Notes under the pieces: generated by a model | Seen by the model: the letters and a program-made list of their open reading frames with translations, nothing else | What the model was told of the DNA's origin: nothing | Database searches by the model: none | Shown here: positions 23,904 through 32,173 of the stretch, one piece after another | Layout of the letters: every line of letters begins with the position of its first letter | How positions within the stretch are numbered: the first letter of the stretch is position 1 | From: Ferrimonas pelagia | Lineage (GTDB): Bacteria; Pseudomonadota; Gammaproteobacteria; Enterobacterales; Shewanellaceae | Direction of reading: 5' to 3' | Length of the DNA stretch: 64,000 bases | NCBI RefSeq assembly: GCF_039543565.1 | Contig: NZ_BAABJZ010000006.1 | Coordinates: 186,001-250,000, forward strand | Made by a program: the position numbers and the translations under genes

Positions 23904-25046
23904 ATGTGTACAGTATGCGGCTGCGCCGAAGGCAATGTGAAGATCGAGGGCGAACATGGACATTCGCATGATCACCAGGGCCAAGGACATTCTCACGGTC
24001 ATGAGCATGATCATGACCACCATCATCCTCACCCGCGCCCCGCGGGCAGTAAGGTGATCCACAAGACCGTGCATCGTTATCAGCATCAGGGCGATGTGCA
24101 TCATCATTATCACTTTCATGTGGCCAGTGTGGAGCAGGCTCAGCAGTTGATGGCTGATCCCACTCAACATTCCCAGCCACATTCCCAGCCACATTCCCAC
24201 CCACATTCCCACCTAGATGCACACCAGCATGAGCATGCTCATCAACCTGAGCATCAATCCGCGCCCGCTGAGTCGGCGACGCTGGATTTTGATGCATTGC
24301 TGGCGGAGGAGTTTGAGCCGGAGGAGTACGACGGCGAGCTGGATTACGGCCAGGGGCCGGCCCACGCGCATGCGCCGGGGATGAGTCAGCAGAAGATGGT
24401 GCAGGTGGAGATGGATATCTTGGGCGCAAACGATGCTCTGGCCGATGCAAACCGGGCCCGCTTTGATAACGACTGTTTGTTGGTGCTGAATCTGGTGTCC
24501 AGCCCGGGCTCGGGCAAGACCACCTTGCTGACCACGACGGTGGATGAACTGAAAGAGGATTACTCGTTGGCGGTGATCGAGGGCGATCAGGAAACCGCCA
24601 ATGACGCCGAGCGGATCCGCGCGACCGGTGTGCCAGCGGTGCAGGTCAATACGGGCAAGGGCTGCCACTTGGATGCGGCCATGGTGGGCCGGGCGGCGGA
24701 TCAACTGGATCTGGAGGAAGCGGGCATTCTGTTTATCGAGAACGTCGGTAATCTGGTCTGTCCGGCGGAGTTTGATCTGGGTGAGGATCATAAGATCGCG
24801 ATCTTGTCGGTGACCGAAGGTGAAGATAAGCCACTGAAGTATCCCGATATGTTTGCGGCCTCTGATGTCATGTTGATCACAAAGACAGACTTGCTGCCTT
24901 ACGTCGAGTTTGATGTGGAGGCCTGCATCGCCAATGCGCGTCAGGTCAATCCGGAGATCGAGGTGTTCCAGTTGTCCTCCACGACAGGGGAAGGCATGGA
25001 AGAGTGGTTGGCTTGGGTGGCGAAGCAGGTGCCGGTATGTGCTTAG
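23904..25046 (+). CDS. hypB: Hydrogenase nickel incorporation GTPase HypB
   Basis: GTP-dependent nickel donor. 380 residues. The N-terminus MCTVCGC carries the high-affinity CxxCGC nickel motif. An exceptionally long His/Gln/Asp-rich region follows (about residues 18-125, some 45 His), with stepped repeats such as QPHSQPHSHPHSH, then an acidic linker. The G domain starts near 195 with P-loop SSPGSGKTT and includes EGDQETANDAERI, NTGKGCHLDA and TKTDLLPY. The His region suggests nickel storage as well as delivery. Its 3' end overlaps hypC by 10 bases. Confidence 0.97.
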   Translation: MCTVCGCAEGNVKIEGEHGHSHDHQGQGHSHGHEHDHDHHHPHPRPAGSKVIHKTVHRYQHQGDVHHHYHFHVASVEQAQQLMADPTQHSQPHSQPHSHPHSHLDAHQHEHAHQPEHQSAPAESATLDFDALLAEEFEPEEYDGELDYGQGPAHAHAPGMSQQKMVQVEMDILGANDALADANRARFDNDCLLVLNLVSSPGSGKTTLLTTTVDELKEDYSLAVIEGDQETANDAERIRATGVPAVQVNTGKGCHLDAAMVGRAADQLDLEEAGILFIENVGNLVCPAEFDLGEDHKIAILSVTEGEDKPLKYPDMFAASDVMLITKTDLLPYVEFDVEACIANARQVNPEIEVFQLSSTTGEGMEEWLAWVAKQVPVCA

Positions 25047-25315
25047 GGATCCCAGCTCAGATCCAATCCATTGATGATCCTGAGCGTTTTAACGTGACGG
25101 TGGCGGTGAATGGGGTAAGTCGTCTGGCAAATGCGGCCTGTATCTGGCCGACGGGCGATCCTCAGCAGTTGGTAGGCCAGTGGGCGGTGATCCACGTTGG
25201 CTTTGCTCTGGGATTATTGTCCGAGGCGGAGGCGCAGGAAACCCTGGCGGCGCTCAATGAGATCGGCGGGCTCGAGCATGAGCTGGCTGATCTGGCCGGG
25301 AGGGAGCCGGCATGA
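25037..25315 (+). CDS. hypC: Hydrogenase maturation chaperone HypC
   Basis: Small chaperone that carries the Fe(CN)2CO unit with HypD and docks to the hydrogenase large-subunit precursor. 92 residues. MCLGIPAQI gives the essential Cys2; VGQWAVIHVGFALGLLSEAEA is the conserved second half. ATG 25037 is chosen over the upstream frame start at 25004 because the family begins MCLGIP. It overlaps hypB by 10 bases and hypD by 4 (ATGA). Confidence 0.97.
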   Translation: MCLGIPAQIQSIDDPERFNVTVAVNGVSRLANAACIWPTGDPQQLVGQWAVIHVGFALGLLSEAEAQETLAALNEIGGLEHELADLAGREPA

Positions 25316-26421
25316 AGTTTGTCGATGAGTTTCGCGATCCGGCGGCGGTGAAGGCGGCGTTGGCGCAGATCGAGTCGGCGTTGACTCAGGTGCCCGCATC
25401 CCGCAAGCCGCTGCAGATCATGGAGGTGTGCGGCGGCCATACCCACGCCATCTTTAAGTTTGCTCTGGGCCAGTTGCTGCCGGACGACATTGAGTTTGTC
25501 CATGGGCCGGGCTGTCCGGTGTGCGTGCTGCCCCGCGGCCGCATCGACGATGCCATTACGCTGGCGGAGGAGCACGGCGTGATCCTCTGCTCTTATGGTG
25601 ATGCATTGCGGGTGCCTGGTGATAAGGGCAGTCTGCAGGACGCCAAGAGCCGGGGGGCCGATATTCGGGTGGTGTATTCGCCGCTGGATGCCTTGGCGTT
25701 GGCGCGGGAGTATCCAAACAAACAGGTCGCCTTCTTTGCCTTGGGGTTTGAAACCACGGCGCCGGCCACTGCGCTGACGTTGAAACAGGCGGCGCTGGAT
25801 GGGGTGGAGAACTTCTCGGTGCTGTGTCATCACATCACCATTGGCCCGCCGCTGCGGGCGATCTTGGATGATCCGGGCATTCGCATCGATGGCTTTATCG
25901 GGCCGGGGCATGTGTCGATGATCACCGGTGAGCAGGTGTACGACTTTATTGCCGAGGATTACGCCAAGCCGTTGGTGATCGCCGGTTTTGAGCCGCTCGA
26001 CTTGCTGCAGGCACTTGCGATGGTGGTCAAGCAGATCGCCGCCGCCGAGGCGCGGGTGGAGAATCAGTATCGCCGCGCCGTGACCAGTGTCGGCAACCGC
26101 ATTGCCCAGCAGGCGATGGGTGAGGTATTTATGCCAGCGCCGGAATCGGACTGGCGTGGCCTGGGGGCCATTCCTGAGTCGGGCTTGATGCTGTCCGAGG
26201 CGTTTCGTCCTTACGATGCCGAGGCACGATTTGGGATCGGTCGTACCAGCGTGGCGGAGCCGGAAGGCTGTGGTTGTGCCCGGGTATTGCGTGGCCAGCT
26301 TAAGCCGCACCAATGCCCCTTGTTTGGCACTATCTGTAAGCCGCAGATGCCGGTGGGGGCCTTGATGGTGTCCAGTGAAGGCGCTTGCGCGGCCTATTAT
26401 CAATACCGAGCGGGAGTGTAA
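25312..26421 (+). CDS. hypD: Hydrogenase maturation iron-sulfur protein HypD
   Basis: Scaffold on which iron receives its CN and CO ligands. 369 residues. CGGHTHAIFK (about 39-48), GPGCPVCV (about 65-72) and FETTAPATA hold the catalytic Cys and surroundings. The C-terminal GCGCARVLRGQLKPHQCPLFG and CKP bind the 4Fe-4S cluster. Start overlaps hypC as ATGA, and its TAA abuts the hypE ATG. Normal family length. Confidence 0.97.
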   Translation: MKFVDEFRDPAAVKAALAQIESALTQVPASRKPLQIMEVCGGHTHAIFKFALGQLLPDDIEFVHGPGCPVCVLPRGRIDDAITLAEEHGVILCSYGDALRVPGDKGSLQDAKSRGADIRVVYSPLDALALAREYPNKQVAFFALGFETTAPATALTLKQAALDGVENFSVLCHHITIGPPLRAILDDPGIRIDGFIGPGHVSMITGEQVYDFIAEDYAKPLVIAGFEPLDLLQALAMVVKQIAAAEARVENQYRRAVTSVGNRIAQQAMGEVFMPAPESDWRGLGAIPESGLMLSEAFRPYDAEARFGIGRTSVAEPEGCGCARVLRGQLKPHQCPLFGTICKPQMPVGALMVSSEGACAAYYQYRAGV

Positions 26422-27456
26422 ATGACGGTATTAGCGAAAGACGCGATCATCACCTTGGCCCACGGCAGTGGCGGTCAGGCGATGCAGCAATTGATCGAAA
26501 CCCATTTTGTCGCGGCGTTCGATAACAGTGAGTTGGCCTTGATGGAAGATCAGGCCCAGTTGCCGCTGGCCGAATTGACGCTGGCGGGGGACAGACTGTC
26601 GTTTGCCACCGACTCCTTTGTGGTCGATCCACTGGAGTTTCCCGGGGGCGATATCGGCAAGCTGGCGGTGTGTGGCACGGTCAATGATGTGGCGATGGCC
26701 GGCGCGATCCCGAAATATCTGTCCTGTAGCTTTATCATCGAGGAGGGCTTGGCGCTGGCCACGCTTGAGCGCATCGTGCAGTCGATGGCGGTAACGGCGC
26801 GGCAAGCTGGGGTGCGCATCGTCACCGGTGATACCAAGGTGGTGCATAAGGGCGCATGCGACAAGCTGTTTATCAACACCTCGGGGATCGGCATCGTCCC
26901 GGTCGACCGTCAACTTGGTGCCCGTTTTATCCAAAGCGGCGATAAGGTGATCGTCTCGGGTACGGTGGGCGATCACGGGGCGGCTATCCTACAGGCGCGG
27001 GGCGAGCTGGCGTTGTCTGGTACGCTGGAAAGCGACTGTCAGCCACTCAATGGCTTGGTGGAGGCGATGTTGGCGGCCGGCTCGGTGCGAGCGCTGCGTG
27101 ATGCCACCCGCGGTGGCGTCGCGGCGGTGGCCAATGAGATGGCGAGCTCGGCTGGGGTGGGGATCACCTTGGCGGAGTCGGCCATTCCGCTGCATCCGCA
27201 GGTGCGCGGCGTCAGTGAGATCTTAGGCTTAGATCCGCTACTGATGGCCAATGAAGGCAAGTTGATCGCCGTGGTTCCGGCCCAGCACAGCGAGGCGGTA
27301 CTGGCAGCGATGCGTGCGCATCCGAGCGGCGCGGAGGCGGCGATCATCGGTGAGGTGACCAACGGTTCTGCCGGGCAAGTGAAGGTGAGCGGGCCGTTTG
27401 GTGGCGAGCGTTTGCTGCCAATGCCGGTGGGCGAACAGTTGCCGCGGATCTGCTGA
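26422..27456 (+). CDS. hypE: Carbamoyl dehydratase HypE
   Basis: Converts the carbamoyl group transferred by HypF onto its C-terminal Cys into thiocyanate, the source of the cyanide ligands. 344 residues, PurM-like fold. GSGGQAMQQLI (about 12), DRLSFATDSFVVDPLEFPGGDIG, TGDTKVVHKG and the GGEAAIIG-like end are visible. The last residues PRIC provide the reactive Cys at the C-terminus. hypF and the hydrogenase subunits are not in this window. A partial, broken copy of this gene lies 1 kb downstream. Confidence 0.97.
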   Translation: MTVLAKDAIITLAHGSGGQAMQQLIETHFVAAFDNSELALMEDQAQLPLAELTLAGDRLSFATDSFVVDPLEFPGGDIGKLAVCGTVNDVAMAGAIPKYLSCSFIIEEGLALATLERIVQSMAVTARQAGVRIVTGDTKVVHKGACDKLFINTSGIGIVPVDRQLGARFIQSGDKVIVSGTVGDHGAAILQARGELALSGTLESDCQPLNGLVEAMLAAGSVRALRDATRGGVAAVANEMASSAGVGITLAESAIPLHPQVRGVSEILGLDPLLMANEGKLIAVVPAQHSEAVLAAMRAHPSGAEAAIIGEVTNGSAGQVKVSGPFGGERLLPMPVGEQLPRIC

Positions 27457-27519
27457 TTTGGTGGGGCGAATCAAATTATCCGCGGTTAAGCTCTGATAGC
27501 ATGATCACTTGGATATCCC

Positions 27520-27550
27520 AAAAACCTCGGTAATTGACCGGGGTTTTTTA
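27520..27550 (+). terminator. Intrinsic terminator of hyp operon
   Basis: AACCTCGGT pairs with ACCGGGGTT around AATTG, followed by TTTTTT, about 65 bases after the hypE stop. Confidence 0.85.
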
Positions 27551-27584
27551 ATGCGATGGCTTAATAACGCGAAGAAGAGTGGTG

Positions 27585-27932
27585 ATGAAAGATAAAACCT
27601 ACCGGATGAGCCAGCAGATCATGGAGTGGCACCTTCGCCGCGAGCAACAACGCAGCAGCGCGGAGCCGAATAGTCCGCCGCTGCGATTGGTGAGCTCTGA
27701 GCTCAATATGCTCAGCGAGGTGCGGGTCTTGGCGCTCGAGCTGGAGTGCGCCCGCTCCAAGAACGCGCAGTTGCAGGCTCAGGTGCTTTACCTACAGCAC
27801 GAGCTCGGCTCGCTGCAGCGGGAGGAGTCGCTGGAGTCGGCGTTGGCACGGCGTCTGGCTTGGCAGGGAGCGTTGATCGGCAGTTTGGTGACTGCCGGGG
27901 TGATCGCGTTTGCTTTGTTAGCGTACGGCTGA
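27585..27932 (+). CDS. Small coiled-coil protein with C-terminal TM, copy 1
   Basis: 115 residues, family not recognised. Basic N-terminus (KDKTYRMSQQIMEWHLRREQQR), a middle helix rich in Leu/Glu/Gln with heptad character (about 45-90), then one membrane segment at the C-terminus (GALIGSLVTAGVIAFALLAYG). This is a tail-anchored layout with the bulk in the cytoplasm. ATG 27585 is chosen after GAAGAAGAG; two GTG codons precede it in frame. Flanked by terminators on both sides, so it is an independent transcript. A close paralogue lies at 28912. Confidence 0.75.
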   Translation: MKDKTYRMSQQIMEWHLRREQQRSSAEPNSPPLRLVSSELNMLSEVRVLALELECARSKNAQLQAQVLYLQHELGSLQREESLESALARRLAWQGALIGSLVTAGVIAFALLAYG

Positions 27933-27958
27933 GCACGGACTGGCCGTGGGCGTTGATG

Positions 27959-27986
27959 GAAACCGAGGCTTTGGCTTCGGTTTTTT
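27959..27986 (+). terminator. Intrinsic terminator
   Basis: AACCGAGGC and GCTTCGGTT pair around TTTG, followed by TTTT; 26 bases after the stop of the small gene. Nearly identical to the one at 29280. Confidence 0.85.
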
Positions 27987-28361
27987 ATGCTGTGCCCGAG
28001 TTAGCTGCGGGTCGATTTTTTTGTCTTGTATCTCAACCTTTAGCATCGCCTTTAGTTCCCATGTCGTGTTGGCGGCGGCTAGCCATCTTTGTGAAATTAC
28101 GAGAGGCGAGCTCCTCTGCATTCCCCTTCGTTTCGCTGCTCTCTCACTTAAGGTGTGGTCCAACGCCAACTCCAGCAAGCGGCTGAAAGTCGTCCCCCGT
28201 TATTGATGGAGAGGCAACGACAAAAGCGGCAGCGCTGCGCTCGGGATCTGTCTCCACGCACTAATGCTTGATGCTGCTTTCGGTGGCCCCAAAAAATGTT
28301 CGCCTCGAACTTCACCTGTGACTTAAGACAGAGCGTTTTTTACGGACGCGAAACGTCGGGA
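27987..28361. other. Non-coding stretch, probably decayed
   Basis: Frames on both strands are short and lack binding sites. The stretch separates two copies of a duplicated unit. Nothing was recognised; it may be remnant sequence from the duplication. Confidence 0.4.
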
Positions 28362-28800
28362 AGAGGCGATCGCGGCGCAGATGGATGTCCCTTTGAGCTC
28401 GGCCTGTGATGGGGTGGGGGCTTTTGCTAATCCTGTTGCCGTGGCGCTGGCCACGCCCACGCGGATTGTTCAGTCGATGGCGCAAAGAATGCGGGCAGTC
28501 TGATCGCAGACCGGTATCGGCGATACGGTGCATAACGGCACGTGCTACGAGTTGTCTTTCAACGCCTCGGGGCTCGGCATCGTGTCGACTGAGCGGCAGT
28601 TGGGTGCTTGCTTTGTCCTCGGTGGCGATAAGGCGGTTGCGCTGGCGGCGATCCCGGTACATCCGATCGGCGCGGAGGCAGCGATCATCGGTGAGGTGAC
28701 TGACGGCCCCGCTGGGCAAGTGAAGGTGAGCGGCTCGTTTGGTCGCAATCGCCTGTTGCCGATGCCGGTAGAAGAACAATTACTGCGGATCGGTCGATAG
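28362..28800 (+). pseudogene. Truncated, rearranged hypE copy
   Basis: From about 28430 the sequence follows hypE. VALATPTRIVQSMA matches LALATLERIVQSMA. After a stop, IGDTVHNGTCYELSFNASGLGIV matches the TGDTKVVHKGAC segment. It then jumps over about 350 bases of hypE to HPIGAEAAIIGEVTDGPAGQVKVSG, ending LLRIGR in place of PRIC. It lacks the 5' half and the catalytic C-terminal Cys. The first 70 bases resemble the glycosyltransferase at 29590 (ATCGCGGCGCAGATGG). Clearly non-functional. Confidence 0.85.
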
Positions 28801-28858
28801 AGTGACCTGGATCAAACTTGGTTGTATGGGGGTTTGTTAGCCTTACTGCAGTGACACC

Positions 28859-28888
28859 AAAAAAGCCTTTGTATTTAAAGGTTTTTTG
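28859..28888 (+). terminator. Intrinsic terminator
   Basis: AAAAAAGCCTTT pairs with AAAGGTTTTTT around GTATTT. It corresponds in position to the terminator after the functional hypE. Confidence 0.65.
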
Positions 28889-28911
28889 TTCGGCATGAGA
28901 ATGGGGGGGGG

Positions 28912-29253
28912 ATGAATATCAAAACCTATCGAATGAGCCCGCGGATCATGGAGTGGCACCATCGCCGCGAGCAGCAACGTGGCAGTGCGGCACCGGGTAA
29001 GCCGTCACTTCGTTTGGTCAGCTCAGAGTCTAACATGCTTAGTGAGGTGCGAGTCTTGGCGCTCGAGTTGGAGTGCGACCGTTCGAAGAACGCGCAACTG
29101 CAAGCGCAGGTGCTGTACCTAAAGCATGAGCTTTGCTTGTTGCAGCAGTCGCTGGCGTCAGCGCAGGCACAGCGGCCCGCGTGGCAAGGCGCGTTGATGG
29201 GTAGTTTGGTGACTGCCGGGGTGATCGCGTTTGCCCTGTTAGCGTATGGCTGA
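28912..29253 (+). CDS. Small coiled-coil protein with C-terminal TM, copy 2
   Basis: 113 residues, paralogue of the protein at 27585. The N-terminus (KTYRMSPRIMEWHHRREQQ), the RLVSSES-NMLSEVRVLALELEC stretch and the C-terminal membrane segment are nearly the same. The part just before the membrane segment has diverged (LCLLQQSLASAQAQ). Start ATG 28912 after a run of G. Both copies keep open frames while the hypE fragment beside this one decayed, suggesting the small gene is under selection. Function unknown. Confidence 0.75.
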   Translation: MNIKTYRMSPRIMEWHHRREQQRGSAAPGKPSLRLVSSESNMLSEVRVLALELECDRSKNAQLQAQVLYLKHELCLLQQSLASAQAQRPAWQGALMGSLVTAGVIAFALLAYG

Positions 29254-29279
29254 GCACGGACTGGCCGTTGGTGCTGATG

Positions 29280-29309
29280 GAAACCGAGGCTTTGGCTTCG
29301 GTTTTTTTA
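29280..29309 (+). terminator. Intrinsic terminator
   Basis: AACCGAGGC and GCTTCGGTT around TTTG, then TTTTTTT. Duplicate of the terminator at 27959. Confidence 0.85.
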
Positions 29310-29442
29310 TGGGCGGAAAACCTCGAGAACGGCGCGGATCTTGCTCTACCTCTATGGCGGTGTCGTGAGTCGCGTGTTAGGCCTATCCGTCGGGCGTGCG
29401 CCTGATGTCGATCGAGCCTAGCGAGGCCATTTGGGAGGCAAA

Positions 29443-30687
29443 ATGCAAAATGTGGCGTATGTGATCCCCAGCTTTCCGGTGATCAGTGAAACCTTTATTA
29501 CCGCTGAGATCCGCGCGCTGGCGGCGGAGGGGATCGCTGTTCGGCCGATCTGTTTTGAGCGACGTGACGGGGCGTGTCAGCCGGGCGATGAGATCATCGC
29601 GGCGCAGATGGGGTGTACCCGGGATATCGGCCTATGGCGGGTGTTGGGACTTGTGCTGTTTTTGCTGCCGTGGCGCTGGTCACAGGTGCGTTCGGCCTGG
29701 CAATGGGCCACACAGCAAGGTGGGATCCGGCCGCGTTCACTGATGCTGCATGGCCTGCGTTTGGCGGTGTGGGTGCGCGCGGGGCGCTGTCGCCATATTC
29801 ATGCCCACTTTGTTCATAGCAGCGCCGCCATGGCGTTGATCGCTGGGCGCCTGCTGGGGCTGCCGGTCTCCTTTACCGGTCATGGCACTGATGTCTATCG
29901 GGCGCCAGTAGATCTGCCCCTGAAGCTGCGCGGTTGTGACTTTGCCGTGGCGGTCAGTGAGGCGATGCAAGCCGATATGCTGGCGTTGGCGCCTGCGGCT
30001 AGGGTGCATTGCATTCCTTGTGGGATCGACACTGAGCTATTTTGCGGTGGGGCGGGCGAGGCGGGCAGCGGTTTGAGATTGCTGTTTTTGGGGCGCTTAT
30101 CGGAAACCAAGGGCGTGGCGGATCTGCTCGATGCGCTAGCGCTGTTGCCGCCGGCGCAACGGCCCAGGTTGGATCTGGCCGGAGATGGCCCTTTGGCGGC
30201 GGCGCTGCGTCAGCAATGTGCTCGGCTAGAGCTTGCGCCTTGGTGCCGCTTTTTGGGGGCGGTGGATCGTGAGTGGCTGCGTCAGCACGCGCCGGGCTAT
30301 CTGGCGATGGTGCTGCCGTTTTGTCGCACCGAAGATGGACGGATGGATACCGGCCCGCTGGTGTTGAAGGAGGCGATGGCGCTGCGGTTGCCGGTGATCA
30401 CCACGGAGCTGATGCGGTCGCTGGGGATCGTCGATGAGGAGACGGCACTGCTGTGTCCACCGAGCTCCCCGAAGGCGTTGGCGCAGCGGATGGCGATGAT
30501 GTTGCAGAGTGTGACCGAGCCGGCGCTGCAACGGCGGTTGCAGGCCCAGACGGACTTAGCCGAGAGCCGGGTTAAGGCGCGCTATGATGTGCGACAGCAG
30601 GCGCAGGCCTTGGCGGCGCTGTTTCTGCAGGCGATGGCGGCGCAGCGCAGAGTAAAGAAAACGGCGCGATCTGCGCCGTTGGGGTAA
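29443..30687 (+). CDS. GT4-family glycosyltransferase
   Basis: Cytoplasmic GT-B fold glycosyltransferase, 414 residues. N-terminal acceptor domain with VIPSFPVISETFITAEI. HIHAHFVHSSAAMALIAG and FTGHGTDVY lie mid-way. The C-terminal donor domain has LLFLGRLSETKGVADLLDAL, LAGDGPL and LPFCRTEDGRMDTGPLVLKEAMA, the E-x7-E region of GT4 enzymes. Start ATG 29443 with GGGAGG 6 bases upstream. It is not near the polysaccharide locus; its neighbours are hyp duplicates and a respiratory operon, so its product is unclear. Its last codons contain the terminator of the convergent operon. Confidence 0.85.
   Translation: MQNVAYVIPSFPVISETFITAEIRALAAEGIAVRPICFERRDGACQPGDEIIAAQMGCTRDIGLWRVLGLVLFLLPWRWSQVRSAWQWATQQGGIRPRSLMLHGLRLAVWVRAGRCRHIHAHFVHSSAAMALIAGRLLGLPVSFTGHGTDVYRAPVDLPLKLRGCDFAVAVSEAMQADMLALAPAARVHCIPCGIDTELFCGGAGEAGSGLRLLFLGRLSETKGVADLLDALALLPPAQRPRLDLAGDGPLAAALRQQCARLELAPWCRFLGAVDREWLRQHAPGYLAMVLPFCRTEDGRMDTGPLVLKEAMALRLPVITTELMRSLGIVDEETALLCPPSSPKALAQRMAMMLQSVTEPALQRRLQAQTDLAESRVKARYDVRQQAQALAALFLQAMAAQRRVKKTARSAPLG
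30652..30680 (-). terminator. Terminator of the dms-like operon
   Basis: On the minus strand AACGGCGC pairs with GCGCCGTT around AGATC, followed by TTCTTT, 30 bases after the chaperone stop. It lies within the 3' coding end of the convergent glycosyltransferase. Confidence 0.75.
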
Positions 30688-30709
30688 GTCAGGCTCCGAC
30701 ACGTCGGCG

Positions 30710-31339
30710 TCAGGCGTAGAGCCGCACCTCTGGCGTGGTGATGGCGAGGGCGTTGCTGAGGGTGTCGAGCAACGCTTGAGTCAGGCCCGCGATGGCTTGG
30801 TAGTAGTCGGTTTGTGCCTGCGTCTGCATCAAGCTCAGCATGCGCCCAGACCAGGGCAGCAGATGATCGCGCAGCAGCTCTGTCAGGACCGGATCTTTAC
30901 CGGGATCGCTGACGAGCAAGGCGATGACCGACAGCAGCAGGCCGATGTGATCCAGCGGCTCATTGCTGTCGCTGTTCACCTCAATGCCATGGTGCCGATA
31001 CCACTGCATCAGCGCCTGAGTGGAGGGGCCGCACAGCAAGCGTTTCTCATGCAGGTAGGGGCTCCCCCAAGGGATCGCCTTGAGTGGACCCGGGCCGATA
31101 AACAGGGCTGCAAAGTCGGGTTTGAGTTGCGCCAGCAATGCCTCTGTTGGCTGCGACAAGGCCCGTTCCAACTGCACCAGTGCCTGCTTTTGGGTGGCAT
31201 TCTGGGCGTAGTCAGGCCAACTGCGGGCGGCCCCTGCCCCTTGCAATGTTCGGAGGAAATCCAGCTTCGGTTCGCGATACAGGGCGTGATACAACACTTG
31301 CGCGGCGGCCTGTAGGTTGGCTCTCAGTTCGCTGTCCAT
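30710..31339 (-). CDS. TorD/DmsD-family molybdoenzyme chaperone
   Basis: Cytoplasmic chaperone that binds a Tat-exported molybdoenzyme precursor during cofactor insertion. 209 residues, all-helical. DFAALFIGPGPLKAIPWGSPYLHEKRLLCGPST (about 75-107) contains the family signature around the loop and E-x-LL. EPLDHIGLLLSVIALL (about 128) is the second conserved block. ATG 31339 is preferred, after GGAAAAGA; the frame continues upstream without family similarity. Last gene of the dmsA-dmsB operon, 158 bases after dmsB, with hairpins in the gap. Confidence 0.85.
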   Translation of the reverse strand: MDSELRANLQAAAQVLYHALYREPKLDFLRTLQGAGAARSWPDYAQNATQKQALVQLERALSQPTEALLAQLKPDFAALFIGPGPLKAIPWGSPYLHEKRLLCGPSTQALMQWYRHHGIEVNSDSNEPLDHIGLLLSVIALLVSDPGKDPVLTELLRDHLLPWSGRMLSLMQTQAQTDYYQAIAGLTQALLDTLSNALAITTPEVRLYA

Positions 31340-31358
31340 TGTGTCTTTTCCAATAATA

Positions 31359-31456
31359 AGTGGAGATGGCTCTCCACTTGATGAATTCGCGTTAGCTTTG
31401 ATTATGCGTAATGTGGTCAAAATCGAACCGATCCAGATCAAGAAACCGGTTCGATT
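31359..31456 (-). other. Two hairpins between dmsB-like and chaperone genes
   Basis: AATCGAACCG (31421-31430) pairs with CGGTTCGATT (31447-31456). AAGTGGAGA (31359-31367) pairs with TCTCCACTT (31371-31379) around TGGC. Both lie in the transcribed gap; neither has a clear T-run. They may lower expression of the chaperone or protect the upstream message. Confidence 0.5.
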
Positions 31457-31497
31457 TGCCATTGTCTTTTCGATGCACTGCGCATAAGACTTTGGTT

Positions 31498-32169
31498 TTA
31501 TCCCAGTTTGCCTTTGCTTTCCCACGGGAAGTTGACCAGCCCTTCGGCCCAGTTGAGCACGTCGCCGTCACCCTCGCCGCTGGCGCGGGCGTGCTTGTTG
31601 GCACGCACCAACAGATTGGGCTGAGTGCGCTTGGGGTTGGGTAGCGGCGCGATGTCCCGATGATCTGGGTACTTGGCTTTAAGCTCGTCCATCGGGCCGA
31701 AATCCAGCGCCCGCATCGGGCAGGATTCGACGCAGATCGGCAGGCGGCCCTCGGCGATGCGCTCATGGCAGCCGTCGCATTTGGTCATGTGGCCGGACTC
31801 AAAGTCCATCTGCGGCGCATCATAGGGGCAGGCCTTATGGCAGCGACCACAGGCCATGCATTGCGCTTGGTCGATCAGCACCAGGCCGTCTTTGCGGCGC
31901 TTGTGCATGGCGCCGGTGGGACAGACTTTGACACAGGCGGGCTTGCTGCAGTGGTTGCAGCTGATGGAGGCGTAGTAAGCGTACACATCCTGCACTTCGA
32001 TGATGTTGTCGGCATTGACCTGATAGCCGCCACCGCCGTACTCGTAGACGCGGCGGTAGTTGATCCCCACCGGCAGATCGTTTTTGTCCTTACACGCCAC
32101 CTGACAGGTTTTGCAGCCGGTGCACTTGGCGGTATCGACGAAAAAGCCGTATTGCTTTGGTTGTCTCAT
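31498..32169 (-). CDS. dmsB: DmsB-like electron-transfer subunit (four 4Fe-4S)
   Basis: Ferredoxin-like subunit passing electrons to the catalytic subunit. 223 residues with four cysteine clusters: CTGCKTCQVAC (about 17-27), CNHCSKPACVKVC (about 72-84), CMACGRCHKAC (about 104-114) and CDGCHERIAEGRLPICVESC (about 131-150), each supporting one 4Fe-4S centre in this family. It has no signal peptide, so it travels through Tat with DmsA. It follows the catalytic subunit by 4 bases. No gene for a DmsC/NrfD-type membrane anchor follows; the chaperone gene comes next. Confidence 0.93.
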   Translation of the reverse strand: MRQPKQYGFFVDTAKCTGCKTCQVACKDKNDLPVGINYRRVYEYGGGGYQVNADNIIEVQDVYAYYASISCNHCSKPACVKVCPTGAMHKRRKDGLVLIDQAQCMACGRCHKACPYDAPQMDFESGHMTKCDGCHERIAEGRLPICVESCPMRALDFGPMDELKAKYPDHRDIAPLPNPKRTQPNLLVRANKHARASGEGDGDVLNWAEGLVNFPWESKGKLG

Positions 32170-32173
32170 GGGG

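Noticed and set aside
25162..26403. 413-codon minus-strand frame opposite hypC and hypD
   Set aside because: Antisense shadow of two certain genes in an overlapping operon.
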